NCBI RefSeq assembly: GCF_000017805.1
Contig: NC_009767.1
Location: 5,500,001-5,564,000, forward strand
Reading direction: 5' to 3'
DNA: 64,000 nucleotides
From: Roseiflexus castenholzii DSM 13941
GTDB lineage: Bacteria; Chloroflexota; Chloroflexia; Chloroflexales; Roseiflexaceae
This document shows, piece by piece, positions 25,423 through 34,513 of this stretch. The translations under genes were made by a program, and so were the position numbers. The stretch's first letter is position 1; each line of letters starts with the position of its first letter. The notes under the pieces are model-generated. The model was given only the letters and a program-made list of their open reading frames with translations. It made no database searches and was not told the DNA's origin.

Positions 25423-27609
25423 TCAGGTTACGGGTTTTCCCGGCGTATAATCGACGCGCGGGTGATAAATTCCCTGCAAGGTCGTAATGAACGCCTGGCG
25501 GATGCGCGCCAGGTCGTGCAGCGTCAGGGGGCACTCATCAAGTTGCCCGCTGCGCACCCGTTCATCGATAATCGCCGTCACCAATTCTTCGAGCGTCTTG
25601 CCATGTTCACGCCCCCGCGCATCGCCGTTATTCGCCTCGCGGCTGGAAATCACACTGCCTGCCTGGAACTTCGAGCGCACCGTCGCCTCGACCGAATCGG
25701 CGAGCATCATGATACCCTGCTCGCGCGTGCGCGGTCGTGGACCGGGGTAGCGATAGTCCTCGATATTCACCGAATCGTGCTGCTGGAGGGCGCGCTGGTA
25801 GAAATACTTGATCACGCTGGTGCCGTGATGGGTGCTGATAAAATCGACGATCTGCGCCGGCAGACCGGCGGCAATCGCCATTTTCCTCCCCTCGCGCACA
25901 TGGTCGGCAATAATTTGAGCGCTGGTCAGCGGATCGAGATCATCGTGCACATTCTCGCGGTCGCTCTGGTTATCGGTAAAGAAGAACGGGCGGATCGTCT
26001 TACCAATATCGTGATAATACGACGCAACGCGCAGCAAGAGGGCATCGGCGCCGATCGCCTCCGCCGCACTCTCCGCCAGATTGCCGACCGCGACGCTGTG
26101 ATAATAGGTGCCGGGCGCTTCGCGGATCAGGCGACGCAACAGCGGTTGTGCCGGATGCGCCAGTTCCATGAGCCGCAGCGGCGTGACCGTACCGGCCAGT
26201 TGACCGGCAAGGTTGTAGAGACCGAGCGCCAGGATTGCCGAGAGCGCACCATTGACGCCACTCACCGCCAGGATCGTCAGCGCCTGATCGAATGTCGGGA
26301 GCGCACCATTGAGCAGATGAAAGGTGAATTGCGCAGCGCACATCATCAGAGACACCGCCACGCCGCTGATGAAGAACAGCAACGAGCGTTCACCACGTCC
26401 TATCAGCAATGCGCCGGCAATTCCCCCCAGGAAGAGCGTCAGCGCCGTCGTCAGTTGATTGTCGCTCAAACTGGCAATGACAGCACTGAGGATTCCCACA
26501 CTCATCAGCGACAGACCGACATTGAAGAGGGCTGCCAGCAACATTGCAATCAACGCCACGGGAAATGCCTGGGTCCACTGCATGCCGAACGGCGTGATCA
26601 ACCGCGCCGCAACAATTGCCAGCGCCAGGAGACCGAACACCAGCAGGAGCGGTCGAACGTCCTTTAGCGCATCGCGTTGCGCGGTTGCAACATACGCGCC
26701 AAACGCGCCGGCAATCAGCAGCGCCAGCAACACCCTGCCCCCAAGCGCCGTCCAGTTCGTTTTCGTGCGCAGCGCCCCCAGCGCCTCAAGTTTTTCCAGC
26801 ACGTCAGGGGTTACCACGTCCCCCTGACGCACAATGCTTTCGCCCTGAAGGATTCGAACCGTCACCGGTTGCACCGCGTCGCGCACTTCCTGTTTGCGGC
26901 GTTGCGTGGCTGCCTCATCGATGAACTGGTTCGTTTTCAGAAACGAACCGCTGAAGAGCGCGATCAATTCCGCCTGTTCCGGCGTCTCCGCCTGAAGGGA
27001 TGCCCAATAGGGCAACGAGAACGAGCGCAGTTCGGCGATCTTTTGCTCATTGAGCATATACCGGTTTTCGCTCAGCGCGCGATCATACAGTTCCAGCGAC
27101 AGTGAACTGATCAATGCCCACGACTCATCGGTCTGGCGGGCAATAACGCTGGCCAGTTCGGGCGAAATGATCAGCGTACTGTTGGGCAGGCTCGTCAGGC
27201 GTTCGCGCTCCTGCGCCTTGGACAGTGTTGGATCGTCCCGGATCTGAGTGATGGTTTGCAGCAGGTTCTTGAGTTCCGCGCGCTGCTGAATGGGGATGCT
27301 CATATCGCGCGAATAGATCACCGTATCGGCGGCGCTCTCAGCGCGGGTGCGTTCCTGTTCGGTGCGCCACTCACTCACATAGGTGATTGTCCGATCCGCC
27401 TGAATATCACGCGGACTTGGCTGCCCAAGCTGGAGGTCGGGGGCAACCATCGGCTGCCATGCCAGCGCCAGCCAGATGACCAGAGCAAGCCCCAGACTTA
27501 GCCCCGCCGTCAGACGTTGCCACGCGCGGTTCGGCGATTGATGCGCCGACTCGTCCCCATGCGACTGATCCACACGGATTGATCGATGGAACCATTGTCT
27601 GATATTCAT
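25423..27609 (-). CDS. 7TM-HD membrane phosphohydrolase (PgpH/YqfF family)
   Basis: A 728-residue protein: one N-terminal membrane helix (about 33-53), a large extracytoplasmic 7TMR-HDED domain (about 60-300), seven membrane helices (about 310-490), and a cytoplasmic HD domain. HD residues are seen in VASYYHDIGKTIRPFFF, ADHVREGRKMAIAAGLPAQI and STHHGTSVIKYFYQRAL. The Listeria PgpH member hydrolyses cyclic di-AMP, so a c-di-AMP phosphodiesterase is the best prediction, by family only. It heads the ybeY-dgkA-GT4 run. A tRNA-like string inside it is coincidental. Confidence 0.92.
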   Translation of the reverse strand: MNIRQWFHRSIRVDQSHGDESAHQSPNRAWQRLTAGLSLGLALVIWLALAWQPMVAPDLQLGQPSPRDIQADRTITYVSEWRTEQERTRAESAADTVIYSRDMSIPIQQRAELKNLLQTITQIRDDPTLSKAQERERLTSLPNSTLIISPELASVIARQTDESWALISSLSLELYDRALSENRYMLNEQKIAELRSFSLPYWASLQAETPEQAELIALFSGSFLKTNQFIDEAATQRRKQEVRDAVQPVTVRILQGESIVRQGDVVTPDVLEKLEALGALRTKTNWTALGGRVLLALLIAGAFGAYVATAQRDALKDVRPLLLVFGLLALAIVAARLITPFGMQWTQAFPVALIAMLLAALFNVGLSLMSVGILSAVIASLSDNQLTTALTLFLGGIAGALLIGRGERSLLFFISGVAVSLMMCAAQFTFHLLNGALPTFDQALTILAVSGVNGALSAILALGLYNLAGQLAGTVTPLRLMELAHPAQPLLRRLIREAPGTYYHSVAVGNLAESAAEAIGADALLLRVASYYHDIGKTIRPFFFTDNQSDRENVHDDLDPLTSAQIIADHVREGRKMAIAAGLPAQIVDFISTHHGTSVIKYFYQRALQQHDSVNIEDYRYPGPRPRTREQGIMMLADSVEATVRSKFQAGSVISSREANNGDARGREHGKTLEELVTAIIDERVRSGQLDECPLTLHDLARIRQAFITTLQGIYHPRVDYTPGKPVT

Positions 27610-27642
27610 GGCGAAGTCGCGCCTTCGCGCATCGGCGCCCGG

Positions 27643-28164
27643 TCACAGCGCATGGCTCAAAAGATCGCGCGCCATCTGACTGATCAGGCGACCATCAGCG
27701 CGCCCCTTGAGCCGCTGCATCAACACCGGCATAACCCTGCCCATATCGGCAGGACCGGCAGCGCCGATCTCATCGATGATCGCTTTGACGAGGGGGCGCA
27801 ATTCTTCTTCCGAAAGTTGCTGCGGCAGGTACGCCTGAAGAATCGCCGCTTCCGCCTCCTCCTTTTCGGCAAGATCGGTCCGACCTCCTTTCCGGTACAG
27901 TTCGGCGGCTTCGCGTCGGCGTTTCACTTCTTTCGTAAGGACCTCGTGCTCTGCCGCTTCGGTCAGAGTCGCATGACGGTCAATTTCCGCGAGTGCGGCG
28001 GCATCCGCCGACTCGCCGCCAGCCGCATCGAATGCGGCTTTCACCTGCGCCATTTGCGCCTTCTTCAAAGCGTCGATCGCCATGCGGATCGTCTCCACCC
28101 GCAATCGGTCGCCGCTCTTCAACGCCGCCTTGAGATCGTTCTGCAATTGTTGGAGTATTGCCAT
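27643..28164 (-). CDS. GatB/YqeY domain protein
   Basis: A 173-residue helical protein related to the C-terminal tail domain of GatB, the tRNA-amidotransferase subunit. Segments MAILQQLQNDLKAALKSGD, LRVETIRMAIDALKKA, EEAEAAILQAYLPQQLSEEEL and MGRVMPVLMQRLKGRADG are diagnostic. The function of the free YqeY protein is not well known. The ATG at 28164 follows GGAGA at good spacing. It lies between gmk and the 7TM-HD gene, all on the minus strand. Confidence 0.92.
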   Translation of the reverse strand: MAILQQLQNDLKAALKSGDRLRVETIRMAIDALKKAQMAQVKAAFDAAGGESADAAALAEIDRHATLTEAAEHEVLTKEVKRRREAAELYRKGGRTDLAEKEEAEAAILQAYLPQQLSEEELRPLVKAIIDEIGAAGPADMGRVMPVLMQRLKGRADGRLISQMARDLLSHAL

Positions 28165-28195
28165 CGATATTCTCCGCTGCCCGGCGCGTTTCACC

Positions 28196-28828
28196 CTACA
28201 GCACAACGTGTCGCGGATGCACGCGCAACTTTTCCGCTGCCACAATCGCCTGAATCTGCGCCACAGCGTCGTCCAGGCGGTCGGCGCGGTTCAACACAAT
28301 GTAATCGAACGCATCGAGCGCTTCCATCTCCTGCTGCGCCACACTCAGGCGTCGGTCGATCTCCGTGTTGTTTTCGGTGCGACGCTGCACGAGCCGCGCC
28401 CGAAGTTCATCCAGGCTGCCCGGCGCCACAAAAATGAGCACTGCTTCGGGCGCTAACCGACGCACGGTAGCCGCGCCCTGGACGTCGATCCGCAGCACCA
28501 CATCGCGCCCCGACGCCAGCGCATCGCGCACCTCAGACGCCGGAATGCCTTTGTAGTGACCGTAGACCCGCGCCCATTCGATCAACTCTCCCTGACTGAT
28601 CATTTCCCGAAAACGCTCAGTCGTCACAAAATGATAATCGTATCCATCACGCTCACCTGCGCGCATTGGGCGGTCGGTCGCAGTGACGACGAAATGAAAC
28701 GGCACCTTTAATTCACGCATCCGGTTCAGGATGGAGTCCTTTCCGACGCCAGACGGACCGGAGATGACGATCAGCAGCGGATATGCTGGCAGACCATCGA
28801 GTAACGGATTGCGATCAGCGACGGGCAT
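28196..28828 (-). CDS. gmk: Guanylate kinase
   Basis: A 210-residue cytoplasmic kinase converting GMP to GDP. The P-loop is SGPSGVGKDSIL, the GMP-binding residues lie in VTATDRPMRAGERDGYDYHFV, and VVLRIDVQGAATV and IFVAPGSLDELRARL complete the fold. The ATG at 28828 sits just after AAAGGAGGAG, the best ribosome site in this region. It is divergent from rqcH with only 42 bases between starts, so the promoters must be packed in or overlap. Confidence 0.96.
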   Translation of the reverse strand: MPVADRNPLLDGLPAYPLLIVISGPSGVGKDSILNRMRELKVPFHFVVTATDRPMRAGERDGYDYHFVTTERFREMISQGELIEWARVYGHYKGIPASEVRDALASGRDVVLRIDVQGAATVRRLAPEAVLIFVAPGSLDELRARLVQRRTENNTEIDRRLSVAQQEMEALDAFDYIVLNRADRLDDAVAQIQAIVAAEKLRVHPRHVVL

Positions 28829-28851
28829 ACTCCTCCTTTCCCGGTGCTGCG

Positions 28852-28860
28852 TGCTATAAT
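28852..28860 (+). promoter_or_regulatory. Extended -10 promoter for rqcH
   Basis: TGCTATAAT: a TGn extension plus perfect TATAAT (28855-28860), with no clear -35. Transcription would start only about four bases before the rqcH ATG at 28871, implying a leaderless or very short leader. Confidence 0.5.
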
Positions 28861-28870
28861 GCGGAGCGCA

Positions 28871-30622
28871 ATGTATTTCGATGCCCTGACTCTTGCCGCT
28901 GTCGTCGATGAATTGCGCGCAACCATTGTTGGCGGTCGCGTCCAGCGTGTGTTGCTGCCCGGTGCGCTGAGCGTCGCGCTTGAAATCTATACCGGTCGCC
29001 GCTGCTACCTGCTTCTCTCCGCCCATCCGCAGTTTGCGCGCGTCCAGTTGAGCCCGGTGCGCATCTCACGCGGCACGGATGCGACGCCGCCATTGTTGCT
29101 GTTGTTGCGCAAGTATGTCAATCGCGGGCGGATCACTGCCGTTGAACAGCCCGATCTGGAGCGGGTGTTGCTGCTAAGTATAGCCAAACGTCCCTTCTCG
29201 CGCAACTCCGATCACCCAGCGGATCTCGACGATGATGACACGCCGCCGGAGGACACCGCGCCGGAGGAGGAAACGCTGCGTTGTGAGTTGATTGTCGAAA
29301 TCATGGAACAGCGCAGTAATATTGTGCTGGTTGGCGACGACAATATCATTCTGGCGGCAGCGCGGCATGTGACGCCGCGCATGAGCCGCCGACCTGTGCT
29401 GCCGCGTGAACCATACGAACTCCCGCCGCCGCAGATCAAATACGACCCACGGCAGGCGACGGCGGCTGAACTGCGCGCCGCCATCCCGGATGGGCAACCT
29501 GATCTGGCGCGTGCTCTGGTGAGCGCCTATCGCGGTTTGTCGCCGCTGGCGGCGCGCGAAGCGGTGTATCGGGTGATGGGACGCACCCTTGTGCCTACCG
29601 GTCCCGATCTGCCATGGGACGCGCTCGCCGACGCGCTGTGCGCGTTGTGGCACGCTTCCTGGTCGCCGCATCTGGTGGTCGATGAGCGTGGCCCGATCGC
29701 GTTTGCGCCATATGAAATCACACATCTGGCAGGGGCGCGCCCCTACGCCTCGATGAGCGCCGCACTCGATGCATACTACGCGGCGCGTGAGCGCCTGACG
29801 GCGCACCAGCAACGCCGCGACGCGCTGCGCGAGCAGTTGCATGATACGCGCGAGCGCCTGGAACGGCAGCGATCCGCTTTGCACGCCGAGTTGCAGCGTG
29901 CAGCCGACTTCGAGCGATTGCGCTGGGAGGGAGAAATGATCTTCGCCTTCCTCCATACGCTGACGCCGGGGCAGGAGCATCTTGACGTCGAAGGACGCAC
30001 CATTACGCTCGACCCCCATAAGTCGCCGGTCGAGTCCGCTCAGGAGCGATTTCGCGCCTATGACAAAGCCAAAAGCGCGCTTACGGGAGTCCCCGAACGA
30101 TTGCGCGCCGTCGAGTTGCGTCTGGCAGGTCTTGACGAAACGCTGGCGCTGCTGGACGTAGCGGAGCGGTTCGAGGAGATTGAGGCGATTGCGCGTGAAG
30201 CGGAAGCAGAAGGGTATCTTGGACCCGCATCCACAGAACGCACCCGGAAGCGCCAGGCGCGTCCTATGCCTCCCCTGCGTCTTGAGTCGAGTGACGGATT
30301 CACGATCTATATCGGGCGAACCGCGCAGCAGAACGAGCAGGTCACCTTCCGTCTCGGCGCGCCCGATGATCTCTGGCTGCACGCGCGCGGCGCGCCTGGC
30401 GCCCACGTCATTATCAAAAGCGGCGGACGGGAGGTTCCAGAACGCACAATTGAGGAAGCAGCGGCGCTGGCGGCATACTACAGCGCTCTGCGTTCATCCT
30501 CGAGCGTTGATGTCGAGATTGCGCGACGCCGCCACGTGCGCAAGGTGCGTGGCGGACCGGCAGGTCTGGTGACGTACCGGGCGGAGCGGAGCGTGCGGGT
30601 GGCGCCGCGACCGCCATGGTAG
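28871..30622 (+). CDS. rqcH: RqcH/NEMF-family ribosome quality control protein (NFACT)
   Basis: A 583-residue protein of the Rqc2/NFACT family that binds stalled 50S-peptidyl-tRNA and adds alanine tails in bacteria studied so far. The NFACT-N domain begins MYFDALTLAAVVDELRATIVGGRVQRV; a helical and coiled-coil middle spans about residues 300-400 (ARERLTAHQQRRDALREQL); NFACT-R is at the C-terminus with DGFTIYIGRTAQQNEQVTFR, DLWLHARGAPGAHVII and the basic RRRHVRKVRGGPAGLVTY. The ATG at 28871 has GGAG close upstream. The central segment near residues 110-130 is unusually rich in Asp/Glu. Confidence 0.93.
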   Translation: MYFDALTLAAVVDELRATIVGGRVQRVLLPGALSVALEIYTGRRCYLLLSAHPQFARVQLSPVRISRGTDATPPLLLLLRKYVNRGRITAVEQPDLERVLLLSIAKRPFSRNSDHPADLDDDDTPPEDTAPEEETLRCELIVEIMEQRSNIVLVGDDNIILAAARHVTPRMSRRPVLPREPYELPPPQIKYDPRQATAAELRAAIPDGQPDLARALVSAYRGLSPLAAREAVYRVMGRTLVPTGPDLPWDALADALCALWHASWSPHLVVDERGPIAFAPYEITHLAGARPYASMSAALDAYYAARERLTAHQQRRDALREQLHDTRERLERQRSALHAELQRAADFERLRWEGEMIFAFLHTLTPGQEHLDVEGRTITLDPHKSPVESAQERFRAYDKAKSALTGVPERLRAVELRLAGLDETLALLDVAERFEEIEAIAREAEAEGYLGPASTERTRKRQARPMPPLRLESSDGFTIYIGRTAQQNEQVTFRLGAPDDLWLHARGAPGAHVIIKSGGREVPERTIEEAAALAAYYSALRSSSSVDVEIARRRHVRKVRGGPAGLVTYRAERSVRVAPRPPW

Positions 30623-30634
30623 TGCGATACGCAC

Positions 30635-30660
30635 AAAAAGCGCCCGCGTGCTGCGGGCGC
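30635..30660 (-). terminator. Rho-independent terminator for the Flp pilin transcript
   Basis: Perfect 8-bp stem GCGCCCGC-gtgct-GCGGGCGC (30640-30660). On the minus strand it is followed by TTTTT, so it terminates transcripts coming from the pilin gene; on the plus strand there is no T-run, so rqcH would not use it efficiently. Confidence 0.75.
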
Positions 30661-30703
30661 CGGAGAACAACAGAAACAATTGCGCTATTTTGATACAACC
30701 CGA

Positions 30704-30934
30704 CTACGACGAGGGCCAGCGCTCGATAATCCGCTGATACCACAGACCGCTGACCGTGTTGCCCATCACCGAAACAATACCGATAACGACCAGAACAAGG
30801 AGCGCCAATAAGAGCGAATACTCCACCAATCCCTGACCTTCGGCGTGCAGGAGCCGCCAGGCCTGCACACGCGCCGCCATTTGACATACCATGTCGTCGA
30901 TGGCAGCGTACCACGTCGATAGCCGCCGTTCCAT
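30704..30934 (-). CDS. Flp/Fap-type pilin component
   Basis: A 76-residue class III-signal prepilin of type IVb tight-adherence pili. After 31 residues comes EGQGLVEYSLLLALLVLVVIGIVSVMG: the conserved Gly before the Glu at +5 of the mature helix, and the hydrophobic stretch, match Flp pilins. The leader is longer than usual, with two Trp residues. GGGGGTGAG lies upstream of the ATG, and a terminator follows, so it is a single-gene unit. No tad assembly or prepilin peptidase genes are in the window; they must be elsewhere. Confidence 0.85.
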   Translation of the reverse strand: MERRLSTWYAAIDDMVCQMAARVQAWRLLHAEGQGLVEYSLLLALLVLVVIGIVSVMGNTVSGLWYQRIIERWPSS

Positions 30935-31319
30935 GCGTTCTCACCCCCTTTACACTGATGCGCCAAGTTCGATGTTCGAGGTGTTGACAGCGGGTGATCG
31001 TGAATGAGTCTGCAATGCGCTGCTGCATGAAAACCGCAGACGACGCCGCGTAGGGTACACCCTGTCGGTTAAGATTATATCAACCGGCGCAATAGCCCGA
31101 CAGTACCGGTGTCTGAGATGACCGTCACCGCCGGGACGGCTGGCGCCGCACACCCGGGAACCTCCTACACTTTCATCAGTGGCGCCCGCGCGATCCAGGC
31201 GCATGGGTAACGGTCATTATGGGTGGATGCGGCGCCGTAACCATTGCTTCTATAATGAAAGCATTCGCATTCCAGCGGAATAGTGCGCACGTGTAGCGCT
31301 GAGTCACGCAACGAACGCC
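30935..31319. other. Divergent intergenic region between the pilin and carboxylase operons
   Basis: A 385-base gap with two TATAAT-type boxes in opposite orientation: ATTATA at 31074-31079 (a minus-strand -10 for the pilin, about 140 bases from its ATG) and TATAAT at 31251-31256 (plus strand, about 64 bases before the 87-codon ORF). Neither has a good -35. No RNA gene is apparent. Confidence 0.45.
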
Positions 31320-31583
31320 ATGAATTATTTTCCCGCCAGCCCAATACGTATGGATGATGACCTTATCGCAGCCGCGCTTGCGGCAATCCATCTCTATCTG
31401 GAAGCCGAACAATCGGAGGCTCTCGAAATGAAGCCGCCACGAAGCGCCTGGCAGGTGGCGGCGCTGGTCGCAGCACAGGGTGGCGTGCCGGCGCGTGGCG
31501 ATCGCGCGGTCACCTGGAGAACGGTGGACCGTGCCGGTCGTGCCGCGCGCTGGAGCGTCGGCATTCTGGGAACATTCGATTGA
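31320..31583 (+). CDS. Small protein upstream of the biotin carboxylase gene, possible carboxylase accessory subunit
   Basis: An 87-residue ORF ending 20 bases before the carboxylase start and in the same direction. The N-terminal half MDDDLIAAALAAIHLYLEAEQSE is a probable helix, and PRSAWQVAALVAAQGG is the kind of short Trp/Arg segment found in small subunits of acyl-CoA carboxylases and oxaloacetate decarboxylases, though I cannot assign it to a family. Either ATG 31320 or ATG 31350 could start it; neither has a strong ribosome site. It may be an unnoticed carboxylase subunit or simply a leader ORF. Confidence 0.6.
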   Translation: MNYFPASPIRMDDDLIAAALAAIHLYLEAEQSEALEMKPPRSAWQVAALVAAQGGVPARGDRAVTWRTVDRAGRAARWSVGILGTFD

Positions 31584-31603
31584 TTGTGTGCAGTGAGGAG
31601 CAT

Positions 31604-33379
31604 ATGTTCGACACGGTGCTGGTCGCCAATCGTGGTGAGATTGCCTTGCGCGTGATGCGCGCCTGCAAAGAATTGGGGTTGCGAACGGTTGCGATCTACA
31701 GTGAAGCGGACCGTCACGCACCACATGTGGCGTATGCCGACGCCGCCTATCTGGTGGGTCCGGCTTCGGCGGCGCAGAGTTATCTGAACATCGAACGGAT
31801 CATCGAAGTTGCGCGCGAGTCGGGGGCAGGCGCCGTGCATCCGGGGTATGGCTTTCTGGCAGAGAACCCATCGTTTGCGCGCGCCGTGACGCTCGCCGGT
31901 CTGGTGTTCATTGGTCCTCCGGCTGAGGTGATGGAACGTATGGGCGGGAAAGTTGCCGCGCGTCGCGAGGCGAAAGCCGCAGGGGTGCCGGTTGTGCCAG
32001 GAACGCTCTATCCCATCGGCACACTGGAGGAATTGCGGGCGTGCGCCCACGAGTACGGCTATCCCATCGCAATCAAAGCCGTCGCTGGCGGTGGCGGGCG
32101 CGGCTTCCGCGTCGTGTTCGAGGAGGGCGAACTGCGGCAGGCGTTCGAGAGTGCGCGCCGCGAGGCGGAACTTGGTTTCGGCAACGCCGATGTGTATGTT
32201 GAAAAATATCTGACCGACCCGCGCCATATTGAAATTCAGGTGCTGGCAGACGCACACGGCAACGTCATCCATCTCGGCGAACGCGAGTGTTCGGTGCAGC
32301 GCCGTCATCAGAAGTTGATCGAGGAAAGTCCATCACCGGTCATGACGCCTGAGTTGCGTAAGCGCATGGGAGAAGCGGCGGTTCGCCTGGCGACGCAGGT
32401 CGGGTATGTCAGCGCGGGGACGCTTGAATTTATCTATCAGGACGGCGAGTTCTATTTCCTCGAGATGAACACCCGTATTCAGGTCGAGCATACCGTTACC
32501 GAAATGGTCACCGGCGTCGATCTGGTGAAAGCGCAACTGCGGATCGCGCGCGGCGAACGGCTCTGGCTGACCCAGCACGACATCGTGATGCGCGGGCATG
32601 CGATTGAATGCCGCATCAATGCCGAAGACCCCGCCAGCAACTTCCGCCCCTCGCTTGGAACGCTCGTCGAGTACAGCGAACCATACGGCTTCGGGGTGCG
32701 AGTCGACAGCGGCGTGCATAAAGGGTATACTATTCCGCAACATTACGACTCATTGATTGCCAAGTTGATCTGCTGGGGCGATGATCGCGCCGAAGCGATT
32801 GCGCGCATGCGCCGCGCTCTGACGGATTATCGGATCGTCGGGGTGGCGCATACGATTCCGTTCCATCTCCTGACCATGTCGCATCCGGTGTTCCAGGAGG
32901 GCAAGGCGACGATCAACTTTATTCCGCATCACCTTGCCGATCAGTTAGGCGCCTTGAGTCAGGGTTTTTTGAGTCCGGTATCAGCCGCCGCAGTGAGTAG
33001 CGGACCGGCGCGCATCTTTGAAGTCGAAGTCAACGGACGCCTTTTTACGGTGCGGGTGGCGGAAGCCGAGACGCGCGCAGAGCGAACGGAACGGCGCACC
33101 CGGCAGGCGAGCGACCGCGCTGCGCATCGCGCATTGCACCCAATTGCCGATGGGGTCGCCAGTGCATTGCAGGGAACCATCTCGGCAGTGCTGGTATCGC
33201 CCGGCCAGGAAGTGGAAGCAGGTCAGGTGGTGTTCGTGATCGAAGCGATGAAGATGGAGAACGAAATCGCCGCGCCGCGCAAAGGGGTCATTGGTGAGGT
33301 GCGCGTGCAGGTCGGGCAGGCTGTCGAGCCTGGCACGGTGTTGGCGACTTATCGCGCTGCCGGCGAAGTTGCAGCATAA
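31604..33379 (+). CDS. Acyl-CoA carboxylase alpha chain: biotin carboxylase fused to BCCP
   Basis: A 591-residue fusion. Residues about 1-445 are biotin carboxylase, with FDTVLVANRGEIALRVMRA, the ATP-grasp loop KAVAGGGGRGFRVV, EIQVLADAHGNVIHLGERECSVQRR and EMNTRIQVEH. A linker of about 60 residues, rich in Arg and Ala, precedes a biotinyl domain with the acceptor Lys550 in EAMKMENE. It would supply carboxybiotin for acetyl-CoA or propionyl-CoA carboxylase, with the carboxyltransferase elsewhere. In Chloroflexus-like phototrophs such carboxylases serve the 3-hydroxypropionate pathway (family knowledge; not shown here). GAGGAG precedes the ATG at 31604. Confidence 0.95.
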   Translation: MFDTVLVANRGEIALRVMRACKELGLRTVAIYSEADRHAPHVAYADAAYLVGPASAAQSYLNIERIIEVARESGAGAVHPGYGFLAENPSFARAVTLAGLVFIGPPAEVMERMGGKVAARREAKAAGVPVVPGTLYPIGTLEELRACAHEYGYPIAIKAVAGGGGRGFRVVFEEGELRQAFESARREAELGFGNADVYVEKYLTDPRHIEIQVLADAHGNVIHLGERECSVQRRHQKLIEESPSPVMTPELRKRMGEAAVRLATQVGYVSAGTLEFIYQDGEFYFLEMNTRIQVEHTVTEMVTGVDLVKAQLRIARGERLWLTQHDIVMRGHAIECRINAEDPASNFRPSLGTLVEYSEPYGFGVRVDSGVHKGYTIPQHYDSLIAKLICWGDDRAEAIARMRRALTDYRIVGVAHTIPFHLLTMSHPVFQEGKATINFIPHHLADQLGALSQGFLSPVSAAAVSSGPARIFEVEVNGRLFTVRVAEAETRAERTERRTRQASDRAAHRALHPIADGVASALQGTISAVLVSPGQEVEAGQVVFVIEAMKMENEIAAPRKGVIGEVRVQVGQAVEPGTVLATYRAAGEVAA

Positions 33380-33394
33380 CAGTACGAGAGGTCT

Positions 33395-34282
33395 ATGGTT
33401 GCGCCAGAACTCTTTGTTGCCAGCGTCACACCCTTCACATCGCCTTCGGGCGCTGTCGATCACGATTTCATCATCAGGCATTTGCGCTGGTTAGAGGCGC
33501 AGGGTGTCGATGGCGTCGTGCCGTGCGGGACAACCGGCGAAGGTCAGTCGTTGAGCGTTGCCGAGCGGATGGCCATCTTCGACACGGTGATGCGCCATCG
33601 TGAACGGTTGCGGGTGTTTGCAGGAACCGGCTGCGCTGCGTTGAGCGACACCATCATCCTGACACGCTATGCGATCGAGCGCGGCGCCGAGGCGGCGCTG
33701 GTGTTGCCGCCATTCTATTTCAAGAATCTGAGCGACGCCGGTTTGCTCGGATACTACCGCGCGCTGTGCGATGCGCTGCCGTCTGGCGCGCGCCTGATCC
33801 TGTATCATATTCCGCCAATGAGCCAGATTCCTGTCACTCCCGCTGTTATCGAGGGGCTTTATCAGAGCCATCCGCATATGGTGTACGGCGTGAAGGACAG
33901 CAGCGGCGATCCTGCTTATCTGGCGATGCTGACGCAGCGATTCCCCACATTGCGCGTGTACGTCGGAAGCGCGGCGCTGCTCGCACAGGCGTTGCGCGAC
34001 GGTGCGACAGGCGGGATATTTGCGCTGAGCAATGTCTTCCCGCGCGAGATGCGCGCCGTCATGACCGCACATCTGACCGGCGGCGATGTGGAAACGGCGC
34101 AGCGGTTGGTGACGGCGCTCAGTCAGGCGCTAAAGCCGTATGGCAACCCACCGGCAATCAAGGCGCTGCTGGCGCGCCTCACCGATCTGCCGCGCGCCTC
34201 ATCTCGCTTTCCGCTTGTCGATCTGACTCCCGACGACGCTGAGACGCTGTGGACGGCAGTGCGGAAGGTCGAAGCGACGTGA
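33395..34282 (+). CDS. Dihydrodipicolinate synthase/N-acetylneuraminate lyase family aldolase
   Basis: A 295-residue class I aldolase barrel. The pyruvate-binding CGTTGEGQSL loop, the Tyr in LILYHIPPMSQIPV and the Schiff-base Lys in VYGVKDSSGD are all present. Many members of the family do not make dihydrodipicolinate; the HIPPMSQIP in place of the usual NVPGRT/NIPSLT suggests a non-DapA member such as a keto-sugar-acid aldolase. It follows the carboxylase by 15 bases, so they are likely co-transcribed, though a shared pathway is not obvious. Confidence 0.87.
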   Translation: MVAPELFVASVTPFTSPSGAVDHDFIIRHLRWLEAQGVDGVVPCGTTGEGQSLSVAERMAIFDTVMRHRERLRVFAGTGCAALSDTIILTRYAIERGAEAALVLPPFYFKNLSDAGLLGYYRALCDALPSGARLILYHIPPMSQIPVTPAVIEGLYQSHPHMVYGVKDSSGDPAYLAMLTQRFPTLRVYVGSAALLAQALRDGATGGIFALSNVFPREMRAVMTAHLTGGDVETAQRLVTALSQALKPYGNPPAIKALLARLTDLPRASSRFPLVDLTPDDAETLWTAVRKVEAT

Positions 34283-34513
34283 ATGCGGTCGTGACGTGAC
34301 GAGAACCAATCTCGTTCAGAAGTCGACGCCGGGGCGCCCTGACGCCGCAAAGTGCGGGTGTGTTCGTCCTGACATGCACCAGGCGTACAACACCACGGTC
34401 CCGGCATGATTCGACCTGAAGGGACCGACAATTCCTGCGGGTGCAACTGACTCACATGTTGGGCACCCGAGGATCACAATCGAAACCGGAGACTCGCAGG
34501 TGGTAGTGAACGA

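Noticed and set aside
26841..26870. String resembling the T-arm and 3' end of a tRNA (GGATTCGAACC on the plus strand)
   Set aside because: It lies inside the 7TM-HD gene, encodes family-consistent residues (VRILQGESIVRQGD), and no D-arm or anticodon stem can be folded next to it.
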